This document shows positions 1 through 11,569 of a DNA stretch of 64,000 nucleotides, one piece after another. The stretch spans positions 1 to 64,000 of the forward strand of contig KV423950.1 in assembly GCA_001632435.1 (NCBI GenBank), given 5' to 3'. The notes below the pieces were generated by a model. That model ran no database searches and was not told the DNA's origin. It saw only the letters and a program-made list of their open reading frames with translations. Made by a program: the position numbers and the translations under genes. The stretch is from Calocera cornea HHB12733. Taxonomy: Eukaryota > Basidiomycota > Dacrymycetes > Dacrymycetales > Dacrymycetaceae. Within the stretch, counting starts at the first letter, position 1. Each line of letters opens with the position of its first letter.

Positions 1-986
1 GGTACAGGCTGCCCTGGAAGACGTCGGACATCTCCGGCGCGTCGACGTGCTGCCCGGCCCGGTACGACGCAAGCAGCTCTGCACGCTGCTCGTTGTCGTA
101 CTGGGCCTGCAGCTGAGGGATGAGCCGCAGGTACCGGTACAGCTTGCGCGGCTTGCCGTCCTTCAAGCGCGGCTCGTCGCAGTGCGGGCACTGCTGTAGG
201 TCGGCAAGCAGCCCCGTGTACGCTGCACACGAGTTCATGCAGCAGTGATAGCTGACCTCCTTCACGTCAGATACAAGCTTTACGCGCTGGACGACTTGGG
301 AGAGGGGTGGGAAGGTGTCGGGATACGAGCTGTGGAGGACGTCGTACTGGGCAATGTTCAGGTGCGCCTCAGTCTTTGCCTTGAAGGCCTTGAAACACTT
401 CTGATCATGATTGGACAGGTTATCTGGGCTGGATGAGCTGGGGAACAGCTTGGGGAAGGGTTGACGCACGGGGCATGGCTCTGTTACAGAGCATGGCCTC
501 GTCGTTGACCCCCTCAAGCTCTTCCTCGACCTCTTCCTCCTCTTCCTCCTCTTCCTCCTCGTCCTCTTCCTCCTCTTCCTCCTCTTCCTCCTCTTCCTCC
601 TCCTCTTCCTCTTCCTCCTCATCCTCTGAGACGTCCGCAGCCGCAACTTGGCGCGCGAGGGACCTCGAGGCGATGTCTATGCCTCGGCGCGGCATAGCGT
701 CGCCTTCGTCCATGTCGATATCGAAGTCTGCGGCCTGCTCGAGCTCAAGCCCTCCAGGAGGAGGTCTCTGAGGTGCAGGAGGTGCTTGAGGTGCTTGGGC
801 AAGCTTCTTGAGGAATCGCTGGGCCGTGCGGTGCGTCTCCTTGCTGATCGTTCGCTTCGGCTTGCTGACGAGCCGTAGCAGGGCAGCTTGCTCGGCCTGC
901 TTGCTGTGCCGCGCGCGTGTTGCCTTTGCAACAACCTTGCCGCCGCAGAGCTCGCAGTTGCAGACGACGTGCACTTGAGGCGGCAT
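1..986 (-). CDS. Tnp2-like DNA transposase, N-terminal part, cut by window edge
   Basis: Coding on the minus strand starts at 986 (MPPQVHVVCNCELCGG) and runs off the left edge. The N-terminus has a Cys cluster, a basic stretch, and then an almost pure Glu/Asp run encoded by a TCC/TCT microsatellite (about 523-632). From about 419 to 1 a second frame reads NHDQKCFKAFKAKTEAHLN, then CPHC, RKLYRYLRLIPQLQ and MSDVFQGSLY. That order (Cys pairs, a Y-x-PLIPRLQ-like segment, SDVFDG-like motif) is what I know from Agaricomycete Tnp2 (CACTA-type) transposases. The change of frame between about 430 and 500 needs an intron or a frameshift that I could not place with certainty. The catalytic core would lie outside the window, so activity cannot be judged. 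A KDZ transposase is the main alternative. Confidence 0.6.
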
Positions 987-1273
987 GCTGGACGTTGGGA
1001 GGGTGCGCTGGGCGGTGTATGCGCTTTAGAGGTGGGGGAGCAGGGGACTTGCCCGAAATGGTAAGTCCCATACCATTTCATTCCCTTGCCGATCTCCTCG
1101 CTTCCCTCCCGCTCACTCTTCACAGTGCCCCTACGGGGCCTATATCTATACGCGCCTCGATGGCGTGTCCTCCCGTCTTGCCCCCTTCCCCTTCCCCTTC
1201 CCCTTCGCCTTCTCCTTCGCCTTCGCCTTCGCCTTCGCCTCCTTCCCTCCCTTCCCCTCCCTCCTCCTCAACG

Positions 1274-1517
1274 ATGGCCCCGCGCAAGCCTAAGCCTGGC
1301 AAAGGACCTCCTTCTGGAGGGCCTTTGCCGAGCGAAACGGATACGCGTCCCCCCGCCCCAACGTCCCGCACCTCGCTCTCCAACATCGACTTCACCCTCG
1401 GCCCTACGCCTGCCCCACCTCCCGTTCGCCCCCCTCGCCCTCGCGCACGCGCGCCTGCTGCTGTTGCTGCTGTCGCTGTTGCTGCTGTCGTTGCTGATCT
1501 TGCTGATGCTGATGCTG

Positions 1518-1553
<36 letters not shown>

Positions 1554-2632
1554 ATGCTGATGCTGATGCTGGTGCTGCTGCTGGTGCTGCTGGTGCTGCT
1601 GGTGCTGGTGCTGGTGCTGGTGCTGCTGATGCTGCTGCTGCGCCTGGGCCTGCTCCTGGTCCAGCTACTTCGCAGACGCTCGCCCCGCCTAAGCCTGCCG
1701 GCGCAAAGAAGCGCAAGGTCGGCAAGGAGAACGCGCCCCCCAACGAGCCCGCCCCAAAGCACCAGAAGCAATTGCCTGAGAGGCAGACCGACAACTCGGT
1801 CAACCTCAAGGCTGCAACGACAAAGAAGCCAACGGCGGCTGAGAGGCTGAAGGCCAGGGAGACGGAGCTGTTGGAGGCACGGGCAAAGATTGCTGAGCTT
1901 GAAGGTGCGCACATATGTTGATGTATACATTTCACTACTAACTATCCTACAGCTGGACTTACCGCGACAAAGCTCAAGCTCAAGAAGGCACTGAAGAAGC
2001 AGAAGAAAGATATCCAGCTGATCCCCAAGCCAACGGGGCAGGCTTCCAGCAAGAAGGGGTACAAGCTTCAGACGGCAATGAGGCTCGACAACGACAAGAA
2101 GACCTACAACGCCGTTGTAGTAAGTTCATTACTATTCTAACTATACTATACTAACTGCTACTCTAGACTGCCGTTCACGCAGCGTATCACCAGAGCGGCC
2201 TGCCGCTCAAGCCAAGAATCACTAACTACAGCGTCACCGACTTGAACGCAATCTTCACCATTGTAAGTACTATCTAAACACTACTATAGCTTACTGATTT
2301 GTCTGCAGGCTAAGACCAAGGCTCCTGTGCTCGCGGCGTACGAGGGGGAATGGGCGACGAGGGATCTGCTGAAGCAGTACCTCAAGAACCTGAAGAGGGC
2401 AGCGGCGCTGGCTGCCAAGACCGCCGGGGCCGTGCATGGTGAGCAGGGCGGGGAGGACGAGGACGAGGAGGACGAGGGGGACCAGGACGAGGAGGACGAG
2501 GGGGACCAGGACAAGGAGGACGAGGGGGACCAGGACGAGGAGGACGAGGGGGACGAGGACCAGGACCAGGACCAGGACGAGGAGGACGGGGACGGGGACG
2601 AGGGGGAGGAGGACGGGGACGAGGATTTGTAG
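1274..2632 (+). CDS. low-complexity protein of a transposon-associated basidiomycete family
   Basis: Four exons join cleanly: 1274-1904, 1953-2119, 2167-2262, 2309-2632, all with GT-AG introns of 46-48 bp. I chose the ATG at 1274 because a TATATCTATA box at 1141-1150 lies too close to the in-frame ATG at 1160. Order of regions: basic N-terminus, Ala/Asp/Gly run from GCT/GAT repeats (about 1485-1650), a KKRKVGKEN-type nuclear signal, a coiled-coil-like segment (ERLKARETELLEARAKIAELE), a conserved-looking part (IPKPTG, LQTAMRLDNDKKTYN, WATRDLLKQYLKNLKR), and a C-terminal Asp/Glu run. The IPKP...WAT...QYLKN order resembles proteins I know to be common beside KDZ and Tnp2 transposons in Agaricomycetes; their function is unknown. 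It converges with no gene and is divergent from the transposase at 986. Confidence 0.6.
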
Positions 2633-2975
2633 GCTTTCCCAAGGCGGTCATTATCAGTAGCTAAATGGATCAATTCAAATGCTGTTTATCACCCTTTTGA
2701 TTGCCTAATGGCTGAGTTGCAGCCTCTAAGTTGCCGATATTCAGTTTCTAATGAGCTGAAAGCCCGCGCACGATCCTCACAACAGCCTCTTATAGGCTGA
2801 TTCAAATAAGTAATTAAATAGATTTAATTAAGCAAATTACCTACTTAAATACACTAGCTACTGATTATGTACCACTTTATGCGCATTACCAGCCACTTTG
2901 CCTAAGAAGGCAAAGTGCTGACAATGCGCAACTTGCGTGCGTCATTGTAAGTGCTGATTATCAGCACTCGTCAGG
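2633..2975. other. AT-rich intergenic stretch with a long hairpin
   Basis: This stretch is much more AT-rich than its surroundings. At 2881-2929 there is a near-perfect hairpin: GCGCATT pairs with AATGCGC, CAG with CTG, and CACTTTGCC with GGCAAAGTG around a TAAGAA loop. A second small palindrome (AGTGCTGATTATCAGCACT) follows at about 2951-2969, just before the SMN fragment. I see no ORF. It may be the end of a mobile element. Confidence 0.5.
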
Positions 2976-2979
2976 GTCC

Positions 2980-3165
2980 CAGTGAAGCGCCCGCGCCCCT
3001 CTCCCCTCCCAGCGCCACCCCCGGTGCCTTCAATCGCCGAGCCCTCAACAGCAGCGCGCCAACCCAAGTTAAGAAGCAGGAAAGGTGCCGAAACACCACG
3101 CACGAGGTGATGTGGGAGGTCTCAACGGCCTATCAAGGGAGACGCCGCGCAAATAGACGGTCTGA
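2980..3165 (+). pseudogene. truncated copy of the SMN gene
   Basis: The translation APLSPPSATPGAFNRRALNS and the next residues (SSAPTQVKKQE, then THEVMWE) align with the Pro-rich linker and start of the W-D-S block of the intact SMN protein at 6149 (PSSPLSSTPGAFTGRALNGS, APPQAKKQK, THDEIWD). Nothing upstream (start codon, DISPTIPDE segment) or downstream (DDSALVQAWD, YG box) survives. It lies on the same strand as the intact gene, on the other side of P450-1. That suggests an old tandem duplication of an SMN-P450 pair followed by decay. Confidence 0.75.
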
Positions 3166-3232
3166 AATCCCTCGAGGGACTACAACTCAGTAACAATGTT
3201 TCCAAATTATCATAAATGCTCTGTCCTATCCT

Positions 3233-5255
3233 CTACTCCCCGAGGGAAGCACGCAGCACCTCGATCGCTCCATCCCACCTCGGCCGCACCTCCAGCTTGA
3301 AGTCCTTCGGATGCCTGCTCGTAAAATCAGAACACTGCCCGCCTCGAAGGCAAAAGCCGGCCAGAAACGTACTGCGGACCAAAGCCTTCGACCCACTCTA
3401 TCTCCACGTCCTCGGGCTTTGAGAGCACGGTCGACCAGAGGATTGCCACCGCGCCCGCGAAGATGTTAGCCTCTGCTAGATGATAACCAGGGCAGATGCT
3501 GTAGCACGTGAGCAATCGGGAGACGGGAAAGAGGAAGACGGGGACGAGACGGGGACTGACCGGCGGCCAAACCCGAATGCAAGCGAAATGCTCCGCCCTG
3601 GTACGTCTTCTTTCAGTTTGCCATCTTCCGCAAGCCAGCGCTCGGGCTGGAACTCGTCTGCATTAGGGAAATCTCGCTCATCCAGTGTCATTGCCCTTTC
3701 CGGCCAAGGTCAGACCTCATACTACAGCAAGAGCAGAACAGCACGCGCCAGATATTACCGAAGATCGGTGTCCCCTTCGGCAGCAAGTATCCTTCGTAGA
3801 TCTCATCTTTCAGCATACAGTGCGCCATTCCCAGTGGGATGACAGGCTGCCAGCGAAGCACCTCGGACACAAGCGCGGTGCAGTATGGTAGCCGCTCGCG
3901 ATCCTCCAGAGTAGGCGGGTGCTCGCGGCCGATGATGGTGTCTAACTCGGCTTGGGCTTTGGCCTGCACTGACTGGTGAAGGACCATTGCCGCGAGGAAG
4001 TTATGAAGCGCCCCCCCGGACTTCGAAGACATCAGACAGCAACGATGACATATAGAATGTGGGAAACCATACGGTATCCGCCCCGCCGAAGTAGACCCCA
4101 AAGCTTATCCACTTAATCACGTCCTCCCCACACTTCTCCTTCTCCTCCTCCTCAATGAGCGTCACGGCAAGGCAGGGCTTCGCCGTCCCCTCCGCCTGGA
4201 CAGCCTCCTGATGAGCATATATCGAGAGCTCAGGCAGGGAGCGCGTACAAGCTCGCGTTTGACCTGCTCGTACGGCAGTGTACGCGTGTCAATATAATCG
4301 GCATTATACTCTTTCCCGATACGCAGGAATCCGGCACCTGGAAACCAGTCGGGGAGATATCTCACTGGCTCAACACATCAGTACGGTTCGTTGCGCGTGA
4401 CGTGTGGATTCACATTGAGGAATCGTGTCCACGAGCCAGTTCCCGGGCTTGACAACTGTTGTGTTATCTCTCAGCGTGGTGCCAGACTGCCAGTCCGGGA
4501 TGGAAGCAGACGACGTACCCTTTGCGAATCTCCGTATGCCCCTGTTTACCCGCCGCACCATAGGGTCGCTGCCGCTCTTGATCTTCAGCCCGTAGACAAG
4601 CTCGAACACAATGGCTGCGATCGCCCTTGCCGAGCAACCCACTGTGAGTGAGTGGCATCCGGGATCAAGCTATGCAACAGGCATACCGGCCTATATGCTC
4701 CATAGGCTGCGATGGGCTCTCGAGGATGTCCAGGGCGGCGCGGCGCGTTTCACGCACTTGGATGGGCCAGGCGGCGGGCGCAGCGCGCGGGCCAAGCACG
4801 AGGTTGAGCAAGCGCCGATACTGCCTGTGCAGGGCCAGGTCGTTCGTCCGTGACGTAGCTGAGCCGAGGCCGCATCTTGGGCGCTGTCAACACCGAACGG
4901 AGAGGGCCGGAAAAGGTGGACATACGCACAGATCATCACACATCACCTGGTGCGCCCTGCCCCCTGTCGATGCTGTTCGCTTCTCCAGCAGCTCCGCTGC
5001 CGCCTTGCGCGTATTGACGAACAGGAGGGGCTTGCCCATGATGCGGAGGAGCATGACATCACCGTACTCGTCCGCCCAGCGCTTGAACGGCACGCGGAAG
5101 GGATCGGGCATGACGAGGTTGCCTAGAAGCGGGATAGCATTGGGGCCGGGTGGGAGAGGTGCGACGCGTGTTCTGAGGAGCAGCCGCACTAAGAGAGACA
5201 GGAGGAGTATGAGGGCGAAGCTCTGCAGCGTGTTGGGGAGTGGGAGCGAGGTCAT
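3233..5255 (-). CDS. cytochrome P450-1 (microsomal, intact)
   Basis: Haem monooxygenase. The start at 5255 gives an N-terminal membrane anchor (SFALILLLSLLVRLLL) and a Pro hinge (PPGPNAIPLLGN). Introns of about 45-60 bp join exons reading LHRQYRRLL, then AIAAIVFELVYG, then RYLPDWFPGAGF, then the I-helix GGADT, the K-helix EVLRW (ExxR), the PERF-like FQPERW, and the haem loop FGFGRR/ICPG split by an intron. The last exon reads HPKDFKLEVRPRWDGAIEVL and ends at the stop at 3233. One acceptor is the unusual ...GGCAAG (about 4634), which is needed to keep R/AIAAIV in phase. All catalytic motifs are present, so I read the gene as functional. Substrate is unknown. Its relatives are usually annotated as O-methylsterigmatocystin oxidoreductase-like, a label that says little about chemistry. 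It is divergent from SMN. Confidence 0.85.
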
Positions 5256-6148
5256 GACACAGAGTTCGCGAGCGCGGTCCAGGCGAATGATTGGGCGCCC
5301 TTATAGTGCATCAATGCCCTTTCAGCTGTACAGTTCCATAGCACCCTGCCAGAGGCCACCTTAAAGCTCATTCGTCGCCGAAGGATTGATTGAAGGGATA
5401 GAAGTCATGGCGGTGAGAAATACTGTACAGTAGACCGGCAGGCAATTAGACTGTTCGTCCTGGCCGGCTCCGACGCTGTTCAGCGCTTCCCCGGCCAGGG
5501 TCCAACCGAGCGCGTAAAAGGAGCTCCAGGGCGATCCTGACCAGCATAAACAGAAGAAACTTGGATTTCTGAGATGCAGAGTTTAATTGTTATGTTAATG
5601 TGCAACTTGGTAGGGGCGATCCCTCCGCCCGCTCTCCGACTCAAGGGTATGAGTCCATATAGCGCAGCATAACGCTTGCCAAAAGCAAACGGCTCGGACA
5701 AATTAGCGGAAGCATCGATGCGGGCTGCAGTCACAACGAAGTGAAAGGAACAGTTCGGCTCGGAGAAACGTCCGGAAGCATCAACGCCGGCACCAAGCCC
5801 CGATTTCGTTGTGAGACGCCGGCATTAACTACTCTGGGTAATAAGGGCTCGCCGTGCCCGCCAGGCCGTCAAGCCCGCCGGCCACTTGAATTTCGCTCGC
5901 TCCGTCCGACTGCGCCTCGGGCCGGGCTCCGGGGCAAACGCGCGCAATGAAACAATACCAATGAAGCGGAGGCAGAAAGATATTCCGAACCGCAACGCCA
6001 ACTGAGGAGAACGGAAGCAACTCCAGTGGCTGAGTCTCGTCCTAGCTGCCTACTGTCAGGTTGTACCGTCCCCTGAGTGGTAACCGATTGTATTCCGTCC
6101 TCCTTTGAGTTGGGGAAATCGGAACGTTGGCCAGGGAGCTTTGGCAGC
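5256..6148. promoter_or_regulatory. shared intergenic region between P450-1 and SMN
   Basis: About 890 bp lie between two divergently transcribed genes, so both promoters must be here. I see no convincing ORF, RNA or repeat. Confidence 0.4.
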
Positions 6149-7014
6149 ATGGATCCCCGAGCGCGCAAGGTAGTGTCCTACGCCGACATCTCTCCCACCA
6201 TCCCGGACGAGCCGTCGTCCTCCGCTTCAACCTCCGCTGCGCGTCCACCCATCCCCAAGCGCCCACGCCCCTCCTCCCCTCTCAGCTCCACCCCCGGCGC
6301 CTTCACCGGCCGGGCCCTCAACGGCAGTGCCCCACCCCAAGCTAAGAAGCAGAAAAGGGACCCCAAGAGCTGGCAGACGAGCCGCAACCTTACGCACGAC
6401 GAGATATGGGATGACTCGGCGCTTGTGCAGGCGTGGGACGCGGCGATGGAAGAGTATCGCGCTGTAAACGGGGAGGAGAAGGGGTGGATGAGGGAGCCGA
6501 CGTCGAAGAGCGCGCTGTGAGTTTATCTTGTCATACTCGGAGTGTATGAGCTGACGTGAGAGCAAGTAGTTGGTGGAATGCCCAGCCTGGTGAGGGTGAG
6601 CAGGACTACGAAGACGACGCGGAGGAAGAGTACGCTGAAGCCGACGCCAAGGAAGTGGAGGAAGAGCTTGCCACTCTGCCTCGTGCTACGAGATCAGCAC
6701 CTTCTGCACCTCCTGGAAACCTGCCGACAATCCCCTTCCTCCCTGCGTCCTCCCAAGCCCTCGCTGCGCTGCCCGACGACCCGGACAAGGTCCTAGAGCT
6801 GGCTATACAGAGCTACTACTGGGCCGGCTATCTGATGGGACGCAGGGATGTGAGTGCCTGTATGTTATTTGAGGTTCATATATGCTGACTGTTTTGGTAG
6901 GAAATGGTGCGAACGGCGAACGGCGTGCACAGGGGGGAGTCACTGGCGGAAGGAGGGGAGGGAGAGGACGGTGAGGACGGTGATGAGTTGTACATCGACG
7001 AGGAGGGGTTATGA
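6149..7014 (+). CDS. smn1: survival motor neuron (SMN) family protein
   Basis: Fungal SMN is a core of the complex that loads Sm proteins onto spliceosomal snRNAs. Three exons are seen. The first (6149-about 6517) holds the N-terminal VSYADISP segment and the Gemin2-binding type block IWDDSALVQAWDAAMEEY. The second starts WWNAQPGE and carries an acidic linker. It ends in the SMN C-terminal YG-type oligomerisation helix: DDPDKVLELAIQSYYWAGYL then MGRR, with small residues facing one side. The third exon adds an acidic tail ending in YIDEEGL. Both introns are GT-AG and about 50 bp. There is no Tudor domain, as in several fungal SMN proteins. The shortness and the W-D-S / YG-box pair make SMN a confident call. 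A broken fragment lies at 2980. Confidence 0.85.
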
Positions 7015-7556
7015 GACGCATGTATGCGGCTGGATATGAGCTTGGTACGTGTATGCGGTGCCATCTATGTGGCTTTATGACGCGATCATGGCCTCCCCTG
7101 TATGCCCCGATACGGCAGCGGCAGTGGAAGGGCTCTGTCAGTGGACGTCGAGCACAAGTCACTGGCCACTTTAGCACGGGCGTACAAGAGCATCGGTGCC
7201 CATATGGGGACATGCCATGCCACATCGTCTCCGACATGCTTCCATGCGACCTCTGCCATACACGGGATAGGGAGGTTTGATCTTCTCACGGGATAGGGAG
7301 GGTTTGGACCCTTGACCATAAGGAAGGTGGATTGCGCTGCATGCATGCGCCCCATCTTACAACCAGTTGTGTATCAACATGTCGGACATGCCGTGGCAAC
7401 GCTATATCACCACAATTGCACAAGTGACGACAAAACCATGTTAATTGTGAGCCTGTGGGGGCGTGAAGGATAATTTGTGTACAACATCTACGAATCTACA
7501 CCTATCCGCCCGTCAGTCCAGTCACGAACGAAGCAAACCCGTCTACTCGTCCGTTC
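7015..7556. other. intergenic, convergent gene ends
   Basis: This is the 3' flanking DNA of SMN and of the S53 peptidase. The part from about 7430 reappears, inverted, downstream of the peptidase fragment at 11.9 kb. Nothing else was recognised. Confidence 0.4.
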
Positions 7557-9543
7557 TCACGGCAGCGTCAAGTACTTGGCCACCAGCAGCTCATAGTTGG
7601 GCGTGCCCAGTCCCGTGACGGGGTCCCACCCAGGCACGGACTCGAAACCGGGCGTACCGCAGCCCTGGTTGCCCCCCGTGGTGATGTCGTTCATCATCCA
7701 GGGGTTGGCATACAGCGTTGGGTTGAGGAAACCGACGGGCTTCTTGCCGAGAGCGAGGCGGGCGTCGTTCACCAGAGTGATGACAGAGCCGAAGGTAGGG
7801 CTGGAGCACGAGGTGCCGAATACAAGCTCAAACTCTCCATCGACGGCAACGACTGTGTAGATGTCAGCAAGAGACTAGAAGATTTATTGAGAGATTTGCA
7901 CCATAGAATGCCCCGTTTGCGCTGATATCGGGCAGGCCTCTAACCGCTTCAGAGTTGTTGTATTGGGCAGCCGTATATGGAGGCGGATAGTTGGCGTAAT
8001 AGGACTTGATTGCAGAAGTTTGATATGAGGGCGTCGCGAATACATTGCTGAACCCGCCTCCGGAGTAGATGACGCTCTGGGATGCCTCCTCCGCATCGAA
8101 GATGGTCCCATTGGGTATGATTTGGGTTGCACCCACAGATGTGATGTATGGACATGTGCCCGGGAACGAGGGGTTGAAACGGATGCCGTTGGCAGAGTAG
8201 GTGCCGTCCGCGTTGAGGCACTGTCCATCGTTGCCAGCAACACCATAGTCGCCGCTGGAGTACAGGACAGTCACACCCTGAAGACCGAGCTTGAGATACT
8301 CGTTGCACTGGCGTGTCTCGTAGAAGGGAGTCAGGTCAGCCTCGTTGTATGCGTACGAAGTCGAAATGACGTTGGTCGCGGCGTAGCCACCGCAGGTCTC
8401 CGGGCCTTGGTATCCACCAGTAGCGTAATCAGGGTAGACACCATCCTGAGTAGGATCGTCACCACCATCGTAAGTGCAATAGGCCCCGTCGATGGCATCG
8501 AGGAAATTGTTGAAAGAGGCGCCCTCGACCATGTCACCGGCCTGGTACAGAACAGGGTTGAGCGGGTAGACAAGGGCCATCGAGTACTGAAGATCGAGGT
8601 CGGACTCGCCGTTGTAATCGAACCCTTCGTACTCGGTCTGGATGTTACCACCGTCGATGCTGTCCATGGTCGGGCGCTTGCCAGTAGCCTGAGGGAGGAA
8701 CTGCTCGAAGAACATGTCGAGGTCTGTGGGGAGGTACGACTGCGGCGTGTACTCGACGATCCCGTAAGAGTTCTTGGAAGTCGCAAACTGGATATAGTCG
8801 ATCGGTAACTTATACAGCGCCTGCAGACAGATGGGGGTGATCTGAGAGCCGCACTGCTCCAGTTCGGTGATGATGGAAGCAGCTGACAGCGATGCACCCT
8901 GCTTGGGAGTGCTGCCCGACCAAGGCTGGCCAATGTTCTTCGCGACACCGGGCTCGACATCGCGCTTCCTCCTCTGCTCCTGACGCGGGCTGTTCACGCG
9001 AGTGTCAAAGTGAACGGTGGGCGTGATGAAGTCGATGTGCTTGGAGATGTGCTCGGGCACGGAGTAAGAGCCGCAGCCGAGGGTGGGCTTGCCAGACGCG
9101 TGCTTGTACACCTTGTACTTGGTGTCGAGGAGCGCCTCGGCTTCGGTCACGGTCAGGTTCGACACCTCGATCCATCCGAGGGACTGCGTCTGCTTGACAC
9201 GGGAGCGATCGATGCCCTCCTCCGCGAGCCAGTTGACGACGGTGTCGAGAGTGTTCTTGGACGGGGCGAAGAACTCGGCAACTTGCTTGGCAGTCCAATG
9301 GCTCGCAAAGTCGGGGGACTCGGGATCGGAGACGCGCATCAGCTCGTCATACGCAGTGTCGAGATTGGACTGAGCGAGGGCGATCCGCAGGGGAACGCGC
9401 ATGTCGGGGTGGGCATCCGCATGCTCTTCCCACTGGTGTGGAAGTACGGAGCGGCGCTCATGTGTGCGCTTGAGGGTAGCGGGACGGGAGGGGAGGGCGA
9501 GGGCGGCCAGAGGCGCCGCGAGAAGGAGGAAACGCGCGAGCAT
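7557..9543 (-). CDS. S53 sedolisin / tripeptidyl peptidase, secreted
   Basis: Secreted acid serine-carboxyl peptidase that cuts tripeptides from protein N-termini. The ATG at 9543 opens a signal peptide (MLARFLLLAAPLAALALP). It is followed by a pro-domain (about residues 20-210) that ends in a basic stretch (RQEQRRKRD) where the pro-domain is probably removed. The catalytic Glu and Asp lie in GESDLDLQY, the oxyanion Asp in YSSGDYGVAG, and the Ser in GTSCSSPTFG. The C-terminal calcium site region is NDITTGGNQGCG...GWDPVTGLGTPNY. One intron of 49 bp (7853-7901) splits AFY/VVAVDG; reading through it gives a false stop. All family residues are present and length is normal. A second, divergent S53 gene lies at 35.2 kb, and a broken inverted piece of this gene at 11.57 kb. 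Confidence 0.93.
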
Positions 9544-10606
9544 AATACTGGGGTGTCGCCTGGAGCAGATCAAGTGCTGCTGACGGGTAACCCAGCATGG
9601 TTCGTAGGTTATATGCAGATACCGGGGAATATGCTCGCTGATACAGACCACAGGCAGCTGCCCGCCAAGATTTGACGCAGACGAACCAGCATGTGCTTCC
9701 TCAGCGTGCCCATAAGACAGGGGGGCAGAATCAGTGCATGTACGTGCCAGCAACTTGGTGACCTTGGCGTGTTTCTTGCAGAACGAATAACAGCAAGCTG
9801 CGTTCGGGAAGCAGCTCGCCACCGTGGCACGCGCTCCATTAGGACAGTTCAAACCGGCGTTTGGAAGTAGCATATATACTTCTTGCTCCAGTCCCCAGTG
9901 GAAGTGACAATTCGCGCATATTGATATTGTCTCGTCGTCCCGTGAGGATGAAACATACCAGTGAGCTGTATGCGCATAGAAGTCGGGGCGCGTCGCGACG
10001 GGCGAGACGGTCGTGTGGGACCGAGAGACGCGCGTGAGGCGCGCGCTTCGCTGGCTATCGGACCGCCGCGATTCTAAAAGTGGGTCAGACCGCGAACAGT
10101 CTTCTCGTCTTCCTTTTCTTCGATATGGCCTGACTTGTTCCTTATCTCACGGGGGATCATGTGATAGCTTGTCTGGAGCAAGGTCCGATCGTGCGCCGTC
10201 TCCTCACCAGCTCGACGATGCAGGGCAAGGAACAGTAAGCTGCGACAGGAGAGTTCTTCCCACCGACCGACTTGATAGGGCCGAATCGCGTCTGGTGTGT
10301 ACCTAGTTTCGTGAAGTGGGTTTCAACAGGACCTCGTTTGGAAGAACGTGCGTCGCTGTCATTGTAGACAGAATGATCTGCAAATAGGTTCTGTGGAGTA
10401 CGCTCGGTTCTGAGTTACGGGGAGTGACCGACTGGAGGTGAAGTCGGTTGGAGTGATGCAGTCCTGCTACAATCGCTGGACTGCAACAAAACTCTACTGC
10501 GGTGAACATTCACCTCTCAAACCACTATCATGCTATGCCCTGCTCCGTTCCATTCTCAAACGGTGCCCAATCCCAGACAGCCTAACCGATCAACACGGCA
10601 AACCGA
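9544..10606. other. intergenic region upstream of the S53 gene
   Basis: About 1.06 kb holds the peptidase promoter and the 3' flank of the thioesterase gene. The open frame that extends upstream of 9543 is not needed for the peptidase, because the signal peptide starts at 9543. I see no separate gene here. Confidence 0.4.
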
Positions 10607-11341
10607 TCATAGCCTCGGTCTAGCCTGCATTTTCAGATGCACCCCACTCGCCACGAGCTTGTCACGTTTGATATCCCAAATCTGTGGGAATGAATGAGAT
10701 TCATGTGCGAAAGCGCAGGTCGGATGACGCACTTCTGATCGGACCGTTTGCACTCGCCCGCCTGCGGTAACAGATTTTGAGATGACTCGCAGCGGTGTTC
10801 CTCTGGTTCGGTGCATTAGTGGTAGGCTCACGGTTGAGCCAAATAAGCATGCATACAACGGTGCGGGAGCATGGTAGATCACGTTGAGGTTCATCGACAC
10901 CGACATCTTGTCGCCCTTGTCGCCCTCTGCGAATGGTGACAACGTTGCAGAGCTGCACCTGCACAGGGAGGTCAGCGACCCGGATACGCCCCGATGTTGG
11001 CACGAACACGTCTATTAGGAACGCAGTGCAACCGCCGTGCATATTTCCACCGGAGTTCAAGAACGCTGAGACAACTGGATCAGTGCTGGCTCAGCTGCGA
11101 CACGTGCGAATCGCGCACCTTTGGTGACGGTCACCTCGTGTATTGTCTCTATTGTCCTCTTCTCCTTCCCCGAGCGATCCTCCTCGCCATACACGTTTAG
11201 CGTGACGAACTTGATGTGCTTCTTGTTCTCGTATCCAAAGTCGGGCTCATCTAGGTCCAGTTCGCAGGCGAACCGTCGCCAGAGCTCCCAGACACGCGCC
11301 TTCAGCGCGGGCTCCGCGTTCCCGCCAATCGCGTCCGCCAT
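10607..11341 (-). CDS. hotdog-fold thioesterase, ACOT13-like
   Basis: Probable acyl-CoA thioesterase of the 4HBT/PaaI type. The start at 11341 gives MADAIGGNAEPALKARVWEL, then an IHEVTVTKG strand. After an intron comes the family signature NSGGNMHGGCTAFLID, in which the HGG loop begins the central helix. Later exons read MSVSMNLNVIYHAPAP, then GTPLRVISKSVTAGGRVQTV, and end in WDIKRDKLVASGVHLKMQAR. That is the usual order of hotdog strands, including the xxxGRxxxxxxEIWD segment. Four or five short introns are needed; the protein is about 170-200 residues. Substrate is not shown by the sequence. A mitochondrial or cytosolic location is possible. It sits between the S53 gene and its inverted fragment with no functional link apparent. 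Confidence 0.75.
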
Positions 11342-11569
11342 GCAGGATGTCGGTGGGTAACAGCCAGGGTACAGAGAACGTACAGTACACCGATCCCTGG
11401 GATGGAGGGGACGGGAGGTTCATGGTTGTGGGGCATTTCGGCAGTTCTCTGGAAGTGTACCGGCTATTAGTTCCTAAGTGATGACCTTACGTCATCCTCA
11501 TTACCTATCACAGGCCACCTACAGGGCTGACGCGTGCCTGGCAGTAACCGTAGCTCAAGCCGTTCGAGG

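Noticed and set aside
1120..1935. Ala/Gly-rich frame antisense to the low-complexity gene
   Set aside because: It is the mirror of GCT/GAT repeats in the plus-strand gene, whose spliced exons give a coherent family protein.
3233..5255. Idea that P450-1 is a pseudogene because one intron seemed out of phase
   Set aside because: Using the acceptor GGCAAG near 4,634 restores R/AIAAIV in frame, matching the R/A junction of all paralogues.
9544..9873. Upstream extension of the S53 open frame to 9873
   Set aside because: A good signal peptide starts at 9543. The extension is Cys-rich, has no domain, and would bury the signal peptide.
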